Shown here piece after piece: positions 1 to 4,644 of a stretch of 5,658 bases of DNA. Location: positions 1-5,658 of the forward strand of contig JAIBJH010000184.1 in NCBI GenBank assembly GCA_020029455.1. Direction: 5' to 3'. The position numbers and the translations under genes were made by a program. Origin of the DNA: Hyphomicrobiales bacterium. Lineage in GTDB: Bacteria; Pseudomonadota; Alphaproteobacteria; Rhizobiales; Aestuariivirgaceae. Below the pieces are notes generated by a model. The model was not told where the DNA came from. It was given only the letters and a program-made list of their open reading frames with translations, and made no database searches. Position 1 is the stretch's first letter; every line of letters starts with the position of its first letter.

Positions 1-169
1 GCGCTCGCTCGCTGTTGCAGATATTGCGGGCATGAGGGCCGTTGTCGTTCACGCAAAAGATGAACCAGTGAAAACCTTTTACCAGCGTTTTGGTTTTGCT
101 GGCGGTTTCTCCAATCCGATGCACCTCTACTGTCTGACAAAGGATTTGCGCGGGTTGGTGCAGAACTGA
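1..169 (+). CDS. GNAT family N-acetyltransferase, C-terminal fragment (possible TacT-like toxin)
   Basis: Only the last 55 residues are inside the window (reading frame begins at base 2, stop TGA at 167-169); the start and most of the acetyl-CoA site lie to the left. The visible part has the GNAT C-terminal signature FYQRFGF, preceded by the strand VVVHAKD and followed by a strand (MHLYCLTKDL) that closes the fold. In the family, the Tyr of this motif is the usual general acid, and acetyl-CoA is the donor. The pattern 'HAxD...FYxxFGF...P..L.L..KDL' resembles the stand-alone GNATs paired with DUF1778 antitoxins (TacT/AtaT type), which acetylate aminoacyl-tRNA. That assignment is an inference, because the antitoxin would lie outside the window. 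A general GNAT of other specificity is the alternative. It converges on the GFA gene with a 14-base gap. Confidence 0.8.
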   Translation, partial: RSLAVADIAGMRAVVVHAKDEPVKTFYQRFGFAGGFSNPMHLYCLTKDLRGLVQN

Positions 170-183
170 AGACCATCAGTACT

Positions 184-573
184 CTACCCCTCCTTCGGCA
201 AATCGTCCCCAAGTTCCACCCACGGCACATGTTCCGACCAGAAGACATGCTTGATGGGTTTGAAGGAGTGGTGATCATCGAGGCTTGCGGCATAGAGATC
301 GACGTCACCGGGACGATCGGTAGCTTCGTATGTAAGGGGCGAGCCGCAGCGCGGGCAGAAGGTTCGCGTTACGCCCGGCGATGAGTGGTAGACCGAAGGC
401 GTCAAACCTGAGAAGGTGACGTCCTCCTTCCGCACCGTGAACCAGGTGGTGAAGGGAGACGACGTCGCCTTGCGGCAGCTTTCGCAGTGGCAGTGGGCCA
501 TCGCCTTCATGGGGCCTGAAAGCGAAAAGCGCACGCCCCTGCAGAAGCAGCCGCCGGTGATGGGTTCTGTCAT
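184..573 (-). CDS. GFA/CENP-V domain zinc-binding protein
   Basis: A complete 129-aa protein, the normal length for the GFA (glutathione-dependent formaldehyde-activating enzyme-like) family. It shows the full set of zinc ligands expected: Cys9 and Cys11 in GGCFCRGVRF, Cys28, Cys30 and Cys33 in CHCESCRK, and Cys73 and Cys76 in FCPRCGSPL. In the family these bind a structural zinc and a catalytic-site zinc on a beta-tent fold. The founding member, Paracoccus Gfa, was described as making S-hydroxymethylglutathione, but most paralogues have no proven substrate, so no specific reaction is claimed. The protein has no signal peptide and is presumably cytosolic. The ATG is preceded by a strong Shine-Dalgarno (GGGAGG, about 5 nt away). 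The gene starts 43 nt after the stop of the upstream exported-protein gene on the same strand, so co-transcription is likely. Confidence 0.92.
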   Translation of the reverse strand: MTEPITGGCFCRGVRFSLSGPMKAMAHCHCESCRKATSSPFTTWFTVRKEDVTFSGLTPSVYHSSPGVTRTFCPRCGSPLTYEATDRPGDVDLYAASLDDHHSFKPIKHVFWSEHVPWVELGDDLPKEG

Positions 574-616
574 GCGATCCTCCCTATTGCCCGGTTCATA
601 TCACAACTGATGCGGG

Positions 617-946
617 TCAGCTTTGTTCGCCTGCAGCAATCGGTTCTTCCAGCCAGCCCTCGCCGGCAGCGATCATGCAGGTCTTGCCATCGGAGTAGGA
701 CAGCAATGCCGACCAGTGCCCGTTCTTTGCCACAAAGATTTCGAGGAGCTGGCCGCCAAGTGTGAGGCCAAGGCCACGGCGGTGCTCGCCATATTGCTTG
801 CCCAGAATGTCCACAACCTCCGCCCGGTCAGCGCAAGGAATGAGCATCGGCAGGGGCGCGGCACCTGCCCAAGTGCTGGCGATGGTGAGAAGCAGCGCCG
901 CCACGGCGAACCGTCTTAAAATTGCACCTGGGATGAAGCGGAACAT
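617..946 (-). CDS. Small exported protein of unknown function (109 aa)
   Basis: The start chosen is the ATG at 946, because it follows a strong Shine-Dalgarno (GAGGAGG, about 5 nt away) and opens directly into a signal peptide: Arg-11 and Arg-12, a hydrophobic stretch at residues 13-27, and a probable cleavage after AGAA (residue 30). The frame stays open to an ATG at 1054, but that extension has no signal-peptide character. The mature part is about 79 residues with one cysteine pair (Cys38, Cys90) that could form a disulfide in the periplasm. The motif series 'Y-G-E ... GLGLTLGGQLLEIF ... NGHWSALLSYSDGKTC...GEGW' resembles an alphaproteobacterial family of small exported proteins that I recognise by pattern but cannot name. 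No catalytic motif is visible. It is the first gene after the promoter at 1188-1216 and is followed by the GFA gene. Confidence 0.8.
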   Translation of the reverse strand: MFRFIPGAILRRFAVAALLLTIASTWAGAAPLPMLIPCADRAEVVDILGKQYGEHRRGLGLTLGGQLLEIFVAKNGHWSALLSYSDGKTCMIAAGEGWLEEPIAAGEQS

Positions 947-950
947 TTTG

Positions 951-984
951 TCCTCCTCAGGCCTGCACGGCATCCGGCGGAGGA
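951..984 (-). promoter_or_regulatory. Leader hairpin that could mask the Shine-Dalgarno of the exported-protein gene
   Basis: In the minus-strand transcript, UCCUCC (984-979) is fully complementary to GGAGGA (956-951), which is the Shine-Dalgarno of the gene starting at 946. Inside this 6-bp stem, GCC (978-976) can pair with GGC (963-961), leaving a four-base bulge on one side and a 12-base loop. If this forms, the ribosome site is paired. The complementarity is read directly; folding and any regulatory effect are inference. Chance CCUCC/GGAGG pairing near a purine-rich Shine-Dalgarno is not rare in GC-rich genomes. Confidence 0.35.
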
Positions 985-1056
985 ACCATCCTGCGTATCG
1001 GCAACTGCCACTTGCAGGTACAACAGAATTGGTGATCCGCGCGCCAGATTTCAAGA

Positions 1057-1076
1057 CCTTGCAGGGCCTTGTCGGG
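1057..1076. repeat. Tandem decamer in the untranslated leader
   Basis: Two head-to-tail copies of CCTTGnnGGG (CCTTGCAGGG then CCTTGTCGGG on the plus strand) match at 8 of 10 positions, within the 318-bp stretch without a gene between 947 and 1264. No third copy is adjacent. It may be chance in GC-rich DNA. Confidence 0.3.
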
Positions 1077-1187
1077 TTTTGTGGGTTGGGAAGTCCCGGT
1101 GGGATCCTGCCAATCCTTCCAGCGTCGTCTTCATGATGGGCTCAAGACTATTGCTGGAGGTGGTGACCCACTGGTGGAATGTAGCGG

Positions 1188-1216
1188 AATATGCCCTTTT
1201 CACCGCGCGGTGTCAA
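1188..1216 (-). promoter_or_regulatory. Sigma70-type promoter for the exported-protein/GFA genes
   Basis: Read on the minus strand, a perfect -35 box TTGACA (1216-1211) is followed by exactly 17 bases and then CATATT (1193-1188), which matches 4 of 6 positions of TATAAT including the key A2 and T6. Transcription would start near 1181 and run left toward the gene starting at 946, giving a leader of about 235 nt. This is the best promoter match I found in the window. The region upstream is AT-rich (about 1236-1266), as expected near a promoter or the end of an operon. The rest of the 947-1187 stretch holds no convincing gene. Confidence 0.6.
1201..1212. promoter_or_regulatory. 12-bp perfect palindrome overlapping the -35/spacer (candidate operator)
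   Basis: CACCGCGCGGTG is its own reverse complement. It covers the last two bases of the -35 box and the upstream ten bases of the spacer of the promoter at 1188-1216. A dimeric repressor bound here would block RNA polymerase. The palindrome has no loop and no T-run follows, so a DNA-binding site is more plausible than a terminator. No regulator gene is visible nearby, so the binding protein is unknown. Confidence 0.4.
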
Positions 1217-1264
1217 GCACAAAATCCCAACGCAGGAAAGAATTTTATAAGTGTTTGATTTTAT

Positions 1265-1609
1265 TCACTTGCAGCGAAGGAGATCGGGAAAGGCAAAGCC
1301 CAGCCCCTCGATCTGCAGTTTCCCACCCCGGTAAAATGCGCGCACTTCGCCGTCTTCGCCCGTTTCGGGGCGCCTTGTCCCGCCATCGGCAAAGCAATGG
1401 CCTTTCCACTCCACAAGATCGCCGGTCCGCTTCACAGTGTTGAAATAGCAGAACACATCGCCGCCCCGTATTTCCATCGGCTTGATGGTGACAGGCGAGG
1501 TTTTGCATTCGGCCTTGGATTGCGCCCAACTGCCCACAATGGTTTCGGCGGCAAAAGTTTGAGGCGCAGCCAGAAGCGCCAGAACTAGGGGCATAAGATA
1601 TTTCTTCAA
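1265..1609 (-). CDS. Small secreted four-cysteine protein of unknown function
   Basis: A complete 114-aa protein with a clear signal peptide: Lys2-Lys3, a hydrophobic core LMPLVLALLAA, and a probable cleavage after TFAA (residue 21). The start is TTG at 1609, chosen because it supplies the lysine n-region and overlaps the upstream stop as TTGA. The next candidate, ATG at 1594, would give a signal peptide lacking the two lysines. The mature protein has four cysteines (35, 54, 72, 113), suggesting two disulfides in the periplasm, and short beta-like segments with IVGSWAQSKAEC near its start, reminiscent of small beta-barrel or lipocalin-like proteins. I recognise no family. It is the last gene of the TerB-like/ung cluster and is probably translationally coupled to the membrane protein before it. 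Confidence 0.75.
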   Translation of the reverse strand: MKKYLMPLVLALLAAPQTFAAETIVGSWAQSKAECKTSPVTIKPMEIRGGDVFCYFNTVKRTGDLVEWKGHCFADGGTRRPETGEDGEVRAFYRGGKLQIEGLGFAFPDLLRCK

Positions 1610-1992
1610 GGTTTCATCCGGAGCAGGGGAAAAAGGACAAAGAGCAACTGGCCGAAGAGGCCAAGCTGTACCGGGGTAGTCGCATAGAGCGCCACGTGTT
1701 GCCTGAGCGTCAGTCCCAATCCCAGAGATACCGCGACTTCGGCCACCAGCAGCAAGGCAAGGGCGATGAGGCCCATGGCGAGGCGCGAAGGCACTTCACT
1801 TGCAGGTTTCAGGCGATGCACCACCACGCCGCAAGCCCACCAGGATATTGCGATCATGAGCGGCAATTCCATGGCGACGGCCGTAAGCTCGCCGGTTTGC
1901 GGCGCGATTATCAGCGTACGGATTGTTCCCAGCACAAATCCCGCAACGAAGACGATTGCGAAATAGGAAATGGCGGCTTGAATGATGATCAT
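1606..1992 (-). CDS. Small integral membrane protein, four predicted helices
   Basis: A 128-aa protein from the ATG at 1992. The frame is open upstream to 2190, but that part overlaps ung and reads as non-membrane, basic filler, so it is excluded. Four hydrophobic segments are visible at about residues 4-22, 37-56, 70-92 and 106-124. The first loop carries LGTIRTLIIAPQTGE and the second helix starts at MELPLM, a layout I associate with uncharacterised alphaproteobacterial membrane proteins. No catalytic or transport motif is seen. The ATG lies 2 nt after the ung stop (TGA-CC-ATG), and its own stop overlaps the TTG start of the next gene by 4 nt. Synthesis is therefore likely coupled to both neighbours. 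The next gene's product is exported, so the pair may act together at the inner membrane; that is inference. Confidence 0.8.
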   Translation of the reverse strand: MIIIQAAISYFAIVFVAGFVLGTIRTLIIAPQTGELTAVAMELPLMIAISWWACGVVVHRLKPASEVPSRLAMGLIALALLLVAEVAVSLGLGLTLRQHVALYATTPVQLGLFGQLLFVLFPLLRMKP

Positions 1993-1994
1993 GG

Positions 1995-2678
1995 TCAACC
2001 TGCACTTTCCGGAAGACGCCAGTCGATGGGTTTCTTGCCATGGGACTCGAGAAAGGCGTTGGCGCGGGAGAAGGGTTTCGATCCGAAAAAGCCGTTGTGC
2101 GCCGAGAGCGGCGAGGGATGAGCCGACTTGATGACACAGTGCTTTGTTGTATCGACGAAGGATGCTTTCTTTTGAGCGTAGCTTCCCCACAGGATGAACA
2201 CCACGGGCCGGGGCAGGGCATTCACCTCGCGGATCACGGCATCGGTGAATTGCTCCCAGCCCTTGCCCTGGTGCGAGGCAGCGCGGCCGGCCTCAACCGT
2301 CAGCACCGCATTGAGCAGCAGCACGCCCTGCTTGGCCCAGCTCTCCAGGTGACCGTGGCGCGGAGGATTGATGCCAAGGTCGGACTTCAGTTCCTTGTAG
2401 ATGTTCACAAGCGAAGGCGGAGGCTGCACGCCATCGCGCACCGAAAAGCAAAGGCCGTGGGCCTGGCTCTCGCCATGGTAAGGGTCCTGGCCGATGATCA
2501 CGACGCGCACCTGAGCGAGCGGCGTTGCATCCAGCGCGTGGAACCACTCACTGCCCTTGGGAAAGATGCGCTTCCCCGCCTCGCGCTCGGCCATAAGGAA
2601 GTTCCGTAGCGATGCCATGTAGGGCGCGTCGAATTCCTTCTGCAGGGGCTCAAGCCAGGAGGGATCAAGTTTCACCAT
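1995..2678 (-). CDS. ung: Uracil-DNA glycosylase, family 1
   Basis: A complete 227-aa enzyme, the usual length. It removes uracil from DNA by cleaving the N-glycosidic bond, starting base-excision repair of deaminated cytosine or misincorporated dUMP. All family-1 signatures are present and at nearly the same numbers as in E. coli Ung: the water-activating loop GQDPYH (63-68) with catalytic Asp65, Phe78 that stacks on uracil, the PPPSLVNIYKEL segment (86-97), LLLNAVLTV with the uracil-specific Asn123, and the minor-groove loop HPSPLSAH (187-194) with His187. The ATG at 2678 is preceded by a modest GGGG Shine-Dalgarno, and no in-frame alternative start is close upstream. It lies 30 nt after the TerB-like gene and 2 nt before the membrane protein gene, so it is probably the second gene of an operon. 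Confidence 0.98.
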   Translation of the reverse strand: MVKLDPSWLEPLQKEFDAPYMASLRNFLMAEREAGKRIFPKGSEWFHALDATPLAQVRVVIIGQDPYHGESQAHGLCFSVRDGVQPPPSLVNIYKELKSDLGINPPRHGHLESWAKQGVLLLNAVLTVEAGRAASHQGKGWEQFTDAVIREVNALPRPVVFILWGSYAQKKASFVDTTKHCVIKSAHPSPLSAHNGFFGSKPFSRANAFLESHGKKPIDWRLPESAG

Positions 2679-2708
2679 GCCCCAGCATGGCGCATGCGAA
2701 AATTTAGC

Positions 2709-3131
2709 TCAAGCGGCGCGGCGTTCGCCCGCTGGCGAGACTTTGAGAAGGCGTGCCAGCCTTTCGATCAGGTGAATCTCGAAATGGTGGCTCATGCCGT
2801 CGGCGAGGCTGATGCGGATGGCGGCGGCCAGCACATCCTGCCGGAAGCTCATATCGGTCTTGAGTTTGAGCAATGTGGCGCAGGCAAGAATCGCCGAGTC
2901 GGATTGATGGGCCACGGTGGCGCGGCTGATCAGCCTGTTCGTCTTGCCGCGCGGCAGGTTGAACAGTTTCTTCAACTCGTCGACCAGGCTCGAAATCTCG
3001 GTATGGTGGATGACATAGTCGGCCGGTAGCACCGAGTAGAGCAGGATGGTGGTGGCGAGCTGCAATTGGCCCTTGGCGGCCCCATCCTTTGCTGGTGGGC
3101 GGCCAAGTTCAACGAGGAGCCTGTCAATCAT
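2709..3131 (-). CDS. TerB-like helical protein
   Basis: A 140-aa all-helical, soluble protein that I assign to the TerB-like fold (tellurite resistance TerB family; many members have no link to tellurite). Two internally similar halves are visible. Residues 24-59 carry ADYVIHHTE, and residues 98-131 carry ADGMSHHFE followed by IHLIERLARLL. The second is the canonical ADG-x5-E acidic motif and the first a variant with the same spacing; in the family these acids bind metal. Adjacent ATGs occur at 3134 and 3131. The Shine-Dalgarno GAAGG lies 4 nt before the first and 7 nt before the second, so 3131 is preferred. The frame is open to 3167, but that extension has no support. No ter operon partners are nearby. 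It is the first gene of the ung cluster and divergent from tam. Confidence 0.7.
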   Translation of the reverse strand: MIDRLLVELGRPPAKDGAAKGQLQLATTILLYSVLPADYVIHHTEISSLVDELKKLFNLPRGKTNRLISRATVAHQSDSAILACATLLKLKTDMSFRQDVLAAAIRISLADGMSHHFEIHLIERLARLLKVSPAGERRAA

Positions 3132-3173
3132 CATGATGCCTTCACTCCGTGAGCATTGACTAACCAACGTTGC

Positions 3174-3190
3174 GTTAAGAGTTCCTTAAC
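3174..3190. promoter_or_regulatory. CtrA-type binding site (TTAA-N7-TTAAC) in the divergent promoter region
   Basis: The sequence GTTAAGAGTTCCTTAAC has perfect 6-bp inverted arms (GTTAAG/CTTAAC) around a 5-base centre. It contains TTAA, exactly seven bases, then TTAAC, on both strands. That is the full recognition sequence of CtrA, the alphaproteobacterial cell-cycle response regulator. It lies in the 89-bp gap between the divergent TerB-like gene and tam (44-60 bp from the TerB-like start and 31-47 bp from the tam start), so it could act on either. A GANTC site (GAGTC, the CcrM methylation sequence) sits at 3213-3217 just before the tam start. The sequence match is direct; CtrA control is inference. 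Confidence 0.5.
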
Positions 3191-3220
3191 AACAGCGCCC
3201 ATTCTGGTACATGAGTCCCC

Positions 3221-3994
3221 ATGAGCGACTGGAACCCCAAGGACTATCTGGGCTTTGCGGCCGAACGAGCACAGCCTGCCATGGATCTCATTGCGCGGCT
3301 GCCGAATCGATCGCCAAAGAACATCACTGATCTTGGGTGTGGGCCGGGCAATTCGGCGGCATTGTTGCGGCATGCTTTTGCGGCGGCCAAGCTCACCGGC
3401 ATAGACAGTTCGCCTGCGATGATCGCAGCGGCGCGGCAGGCCGTTCCCTCCGCAACATTCACGGAGGCCGAGGTTGCGGGCTGGTCACCGTCACCTGAAA
3501 CCGATCTTGTGTTCTCCAATGCGCTGTTCCAGTGGCTGCCGGATCGGGATCACGTGATGAAGCGCATTCTTCAGTCACTCAAGAATGGTGCAGTGTTCGC
3601 ACTGCAGATGCCGGACAATCTCGACGAGCCCAGTCATCGCATCATGCGTGAGGTTGCGAATTCCGGCTCTTGGCGCGGCAGGCTGTCCGCGGCGGGGGAA
3701 GCAAGGCGCGGGCTCGGTGATGAATTGCATTACCACGATTTGCTCGCTCCGCTTTCGCAGCATTTCCAGATCTGGCGCACTACCTTTGTTCACGCGCTTG
3801 AAAATCATGAGGCGATTGCGAAAATGTTATCGACGACAGGACTCAAGCCGTTTCTTGATCCTCTTGCGGAAACTGAGCGGCGCGAATTTCTGGGAAGCTA
3901 TGTTGAGCGGCTTACAGAACACTATCCATTGGCACGCGATGGCCGGGTGCTGTTCCGCTTTCCGAGATTGTTCATCATCGCCATCCGCGCGTAG
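3221..3994 (+). CDS. tam: Trans-aconitate 2-methyltransferase
   Basis: A complete 257-aa cytosolic enzyme that transfers a methyl group from S-adenosylmethionine to trans-aconitate. Trans-aconitate is a spontaneous isomer of the citric-acid-cycle intermediate cis-aconitate that inhibits aconitase. The similarity to E. coli Tam runs the whole length: N-terminal MSDWNPKDYLGFAAERAQPA; SAM motif I DLGCGPGNS (37-45); Asp62 in GIDSSPAMIA, which would hold the ribose; FQWLPD (103-108); QMPDN (129-133) followed by EPSH and MREVA; IWRTTF near 184; TTGLKPFLDPL; and the FPRLFI strand at the end. The Shine-Dalgarno is poor (GAG about 6 nt upstream), yet the start is fixed by the conserved N-terminus. It is divergent from the TerB-like gene and its stop is 8 nt from that of the MlaC-like gene. 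Confidence 0.96.
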   Translation: MSDWNPKDYLGFAAERAQPAMDLIARLPNRSPKNITDLGCGPGNSAALLRHAFAAAKLTGIDSSPAMIAAARQAVPSATFTEAEVAGWSPSPETDLVFSNALFQWLPDRDHVMKRILQSLKNGAVFALQMPDNLDEPSHRIMREVANSGSWRGRLSAAGEARRGLGDELHYHDLLAPLSQHFQIWRTTFVHALENHEAIAKMLSTTGLKPFLDPLAETERREFLGSYVERLTEHYPLARDGRVLFRFPRLFIIAIRA

Positions 3995-4002
3995 TGGCGC
4001 TA

Positions 4003-4524
4003 TCAGCGCAGATACTCCATCAGCGCTTCGATACTCCCGTTGTTGCGGTTGATGACGCCCACAAAAGTCGAGCGCATCTGGCCCGCGAGCCAGACGGAGG
4101 AAACGTTCACATCTTTCAGACGCCCGCCATCGACGCGGAACATGAGCTTGCGCCCGCCATTGGCGGTTGCCGTGATGGTGCCGCCGGAGCAGGAGACGAC
4201 CTTGAGCCCGTCTACCCTGAAGCGGTCGGCGTATTTGGCCATGAAGCGGCCCATGAAGGTATGGGCGAGGCGCAAATATTCGCCTTCCTGAGATTTCGAG
4301 AGCTTTTTGCGGTGGGGGCCGAGGGCGAAAAGAGCGATCGAGCGCATGTCGGCGTGGCGGCTGGCGGCGTTGAGGAAGGCTCCAGGCGAGCCTGACTTGG
4401 CGGCAACGGTGAAAGCCCTGCCGGCGCTCAGCACCAAGCCTTCATTGGGGCAGGCTTGCGCTGCGGAACTGAGAGCGCCCAATCCCAGAAAAAGGGCAAC
4501 TGCTCCAATTGATGCGATTTTCAT
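4003..4524 (-). CDS. MlaC/Ttg2D-like periplasmic phospholipid-binding protein
   Basis: A 173-aa protein with a signal peptide (Lys2, hydrophobic residues 4-20, probable cleavage after SAAQA, residue 24). It is somewhat shorter than typical MlaC. The mature part follows the family layout: an N-terminal helical stretch ending in ALGPHRKKLSKSQEGEYLRL (68-87), AHTFMGRFMAKYADRF, then beta strands with VDGGRLKDVNV (131-141), and the final 'GQMRSTFVGVI...GSIEALMEYL', which matches the 'G.S....YRS.F..VI...G...L...L' ending of MlaC/ABC toluene-tolerance proteins. Relatives shuttle phospholipid between the outer membrane and the inner-membrane Mla ABC complex, or act in hopanoid loci (HpnM). Cys25 and Cys112 could form a disulfide; the sequence before Cys25 is not a lipobox. 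No mlaFED genes are nearby. An alternative TTG start at 4545 has a better Shine-Dalgarno (GAGGGGG) and would add seven residues. Confidence 0.78.
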   Translation of the reverse strand: MKIASIGAVALFLGLGALSSAAQACPNEGLVLSAGRAFTVAAKSGSPGAFLNAASRHADMRSIALFALGPHRKKLSKSQEGEYLRLAHTFMGRFMAKYADRFRVDGLKVVSCSGGTITATANGGRKLMFRVDGGRLKDVNVSSVWLAGQMRSTFVGVINRNNGSIEALMEYLR

Positions 4525-4605
4525 GACTCGGCCCGCTAGTTCCAAGCCCCCTCAGCCATGTTGCTCCGAGAATCGCGAATCTGCAAGCCACCCCCAGCGC
4601 GGTTG

Positions 4606-4641
4606 AAAAACCCACGCCGGGAGGTCAGCCAAAAATGGCGT
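4606..4641 (-). terminator. Weak candidate terminator after rne
   Basis: Just downstream of the rne stop, the minus-strand transcript can pair ACGCC (4641-4637) with GGCGU (4618-4614), followed after GGG by five U (4610-4606). The stem is only 5 bp with an 18-base loop, and a shorter CCC/GGG hairpin directly before the U-run competes with it. It is placed where rne termination would be expected, in the 120-bp gap before the MlaC-like gene; read-through is quite possible. Confidence 0.28.
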
Positions 4642-4644
4642 CAG

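Noticed and set aside
947..1054. N-terminal extension of the exported protein to 1054
   Set aside because: It would bury the signal peptide behind 36 residues and ignore the excellent Shine-Dalgarno before 946.
1051..1134. A 27-codon minus-strand open frame (MKTTLEGLAG...) in the long leader
   Set aside because: It has no Shine-Dalgarno, no hydrophobic or regulatory-peptide character, and this length is expected by chance.
1249..1270. AAGTG...CACTT inverted repeat at the end of the secreted-protein gene, as a terminator
   Set aside because: The stem is 5 bp of mostly A/T pairs with a 12-base loop and is not followed by a clear U-run on the minus strand; the AT-richness alone is not enough.
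1993..2190. N-terminal extension of the membrane protein to an ATG at 2190
   Set aside because: The extra 66 residues overlap ung out of frame and look like random basic sequence, whereas the ATG at 1992 leads straight into the first membrane helix.
2040..2609. A 189-codon plus-strand open frame opposite ung
   Set aside because: The ung frame on the minus strand has every catalytic motif; the opposite frame has no recognisable domain or good ribosome site.
3997..4009. Stem GCGCT-ATC-AGCGC between the convergent tam and MlaC-like stops, as a two-way terminator
   Set aside because: It is only 5 bp, no T-run follows on either strand, and it overlaps the stop codon of the MlaC-like gene.
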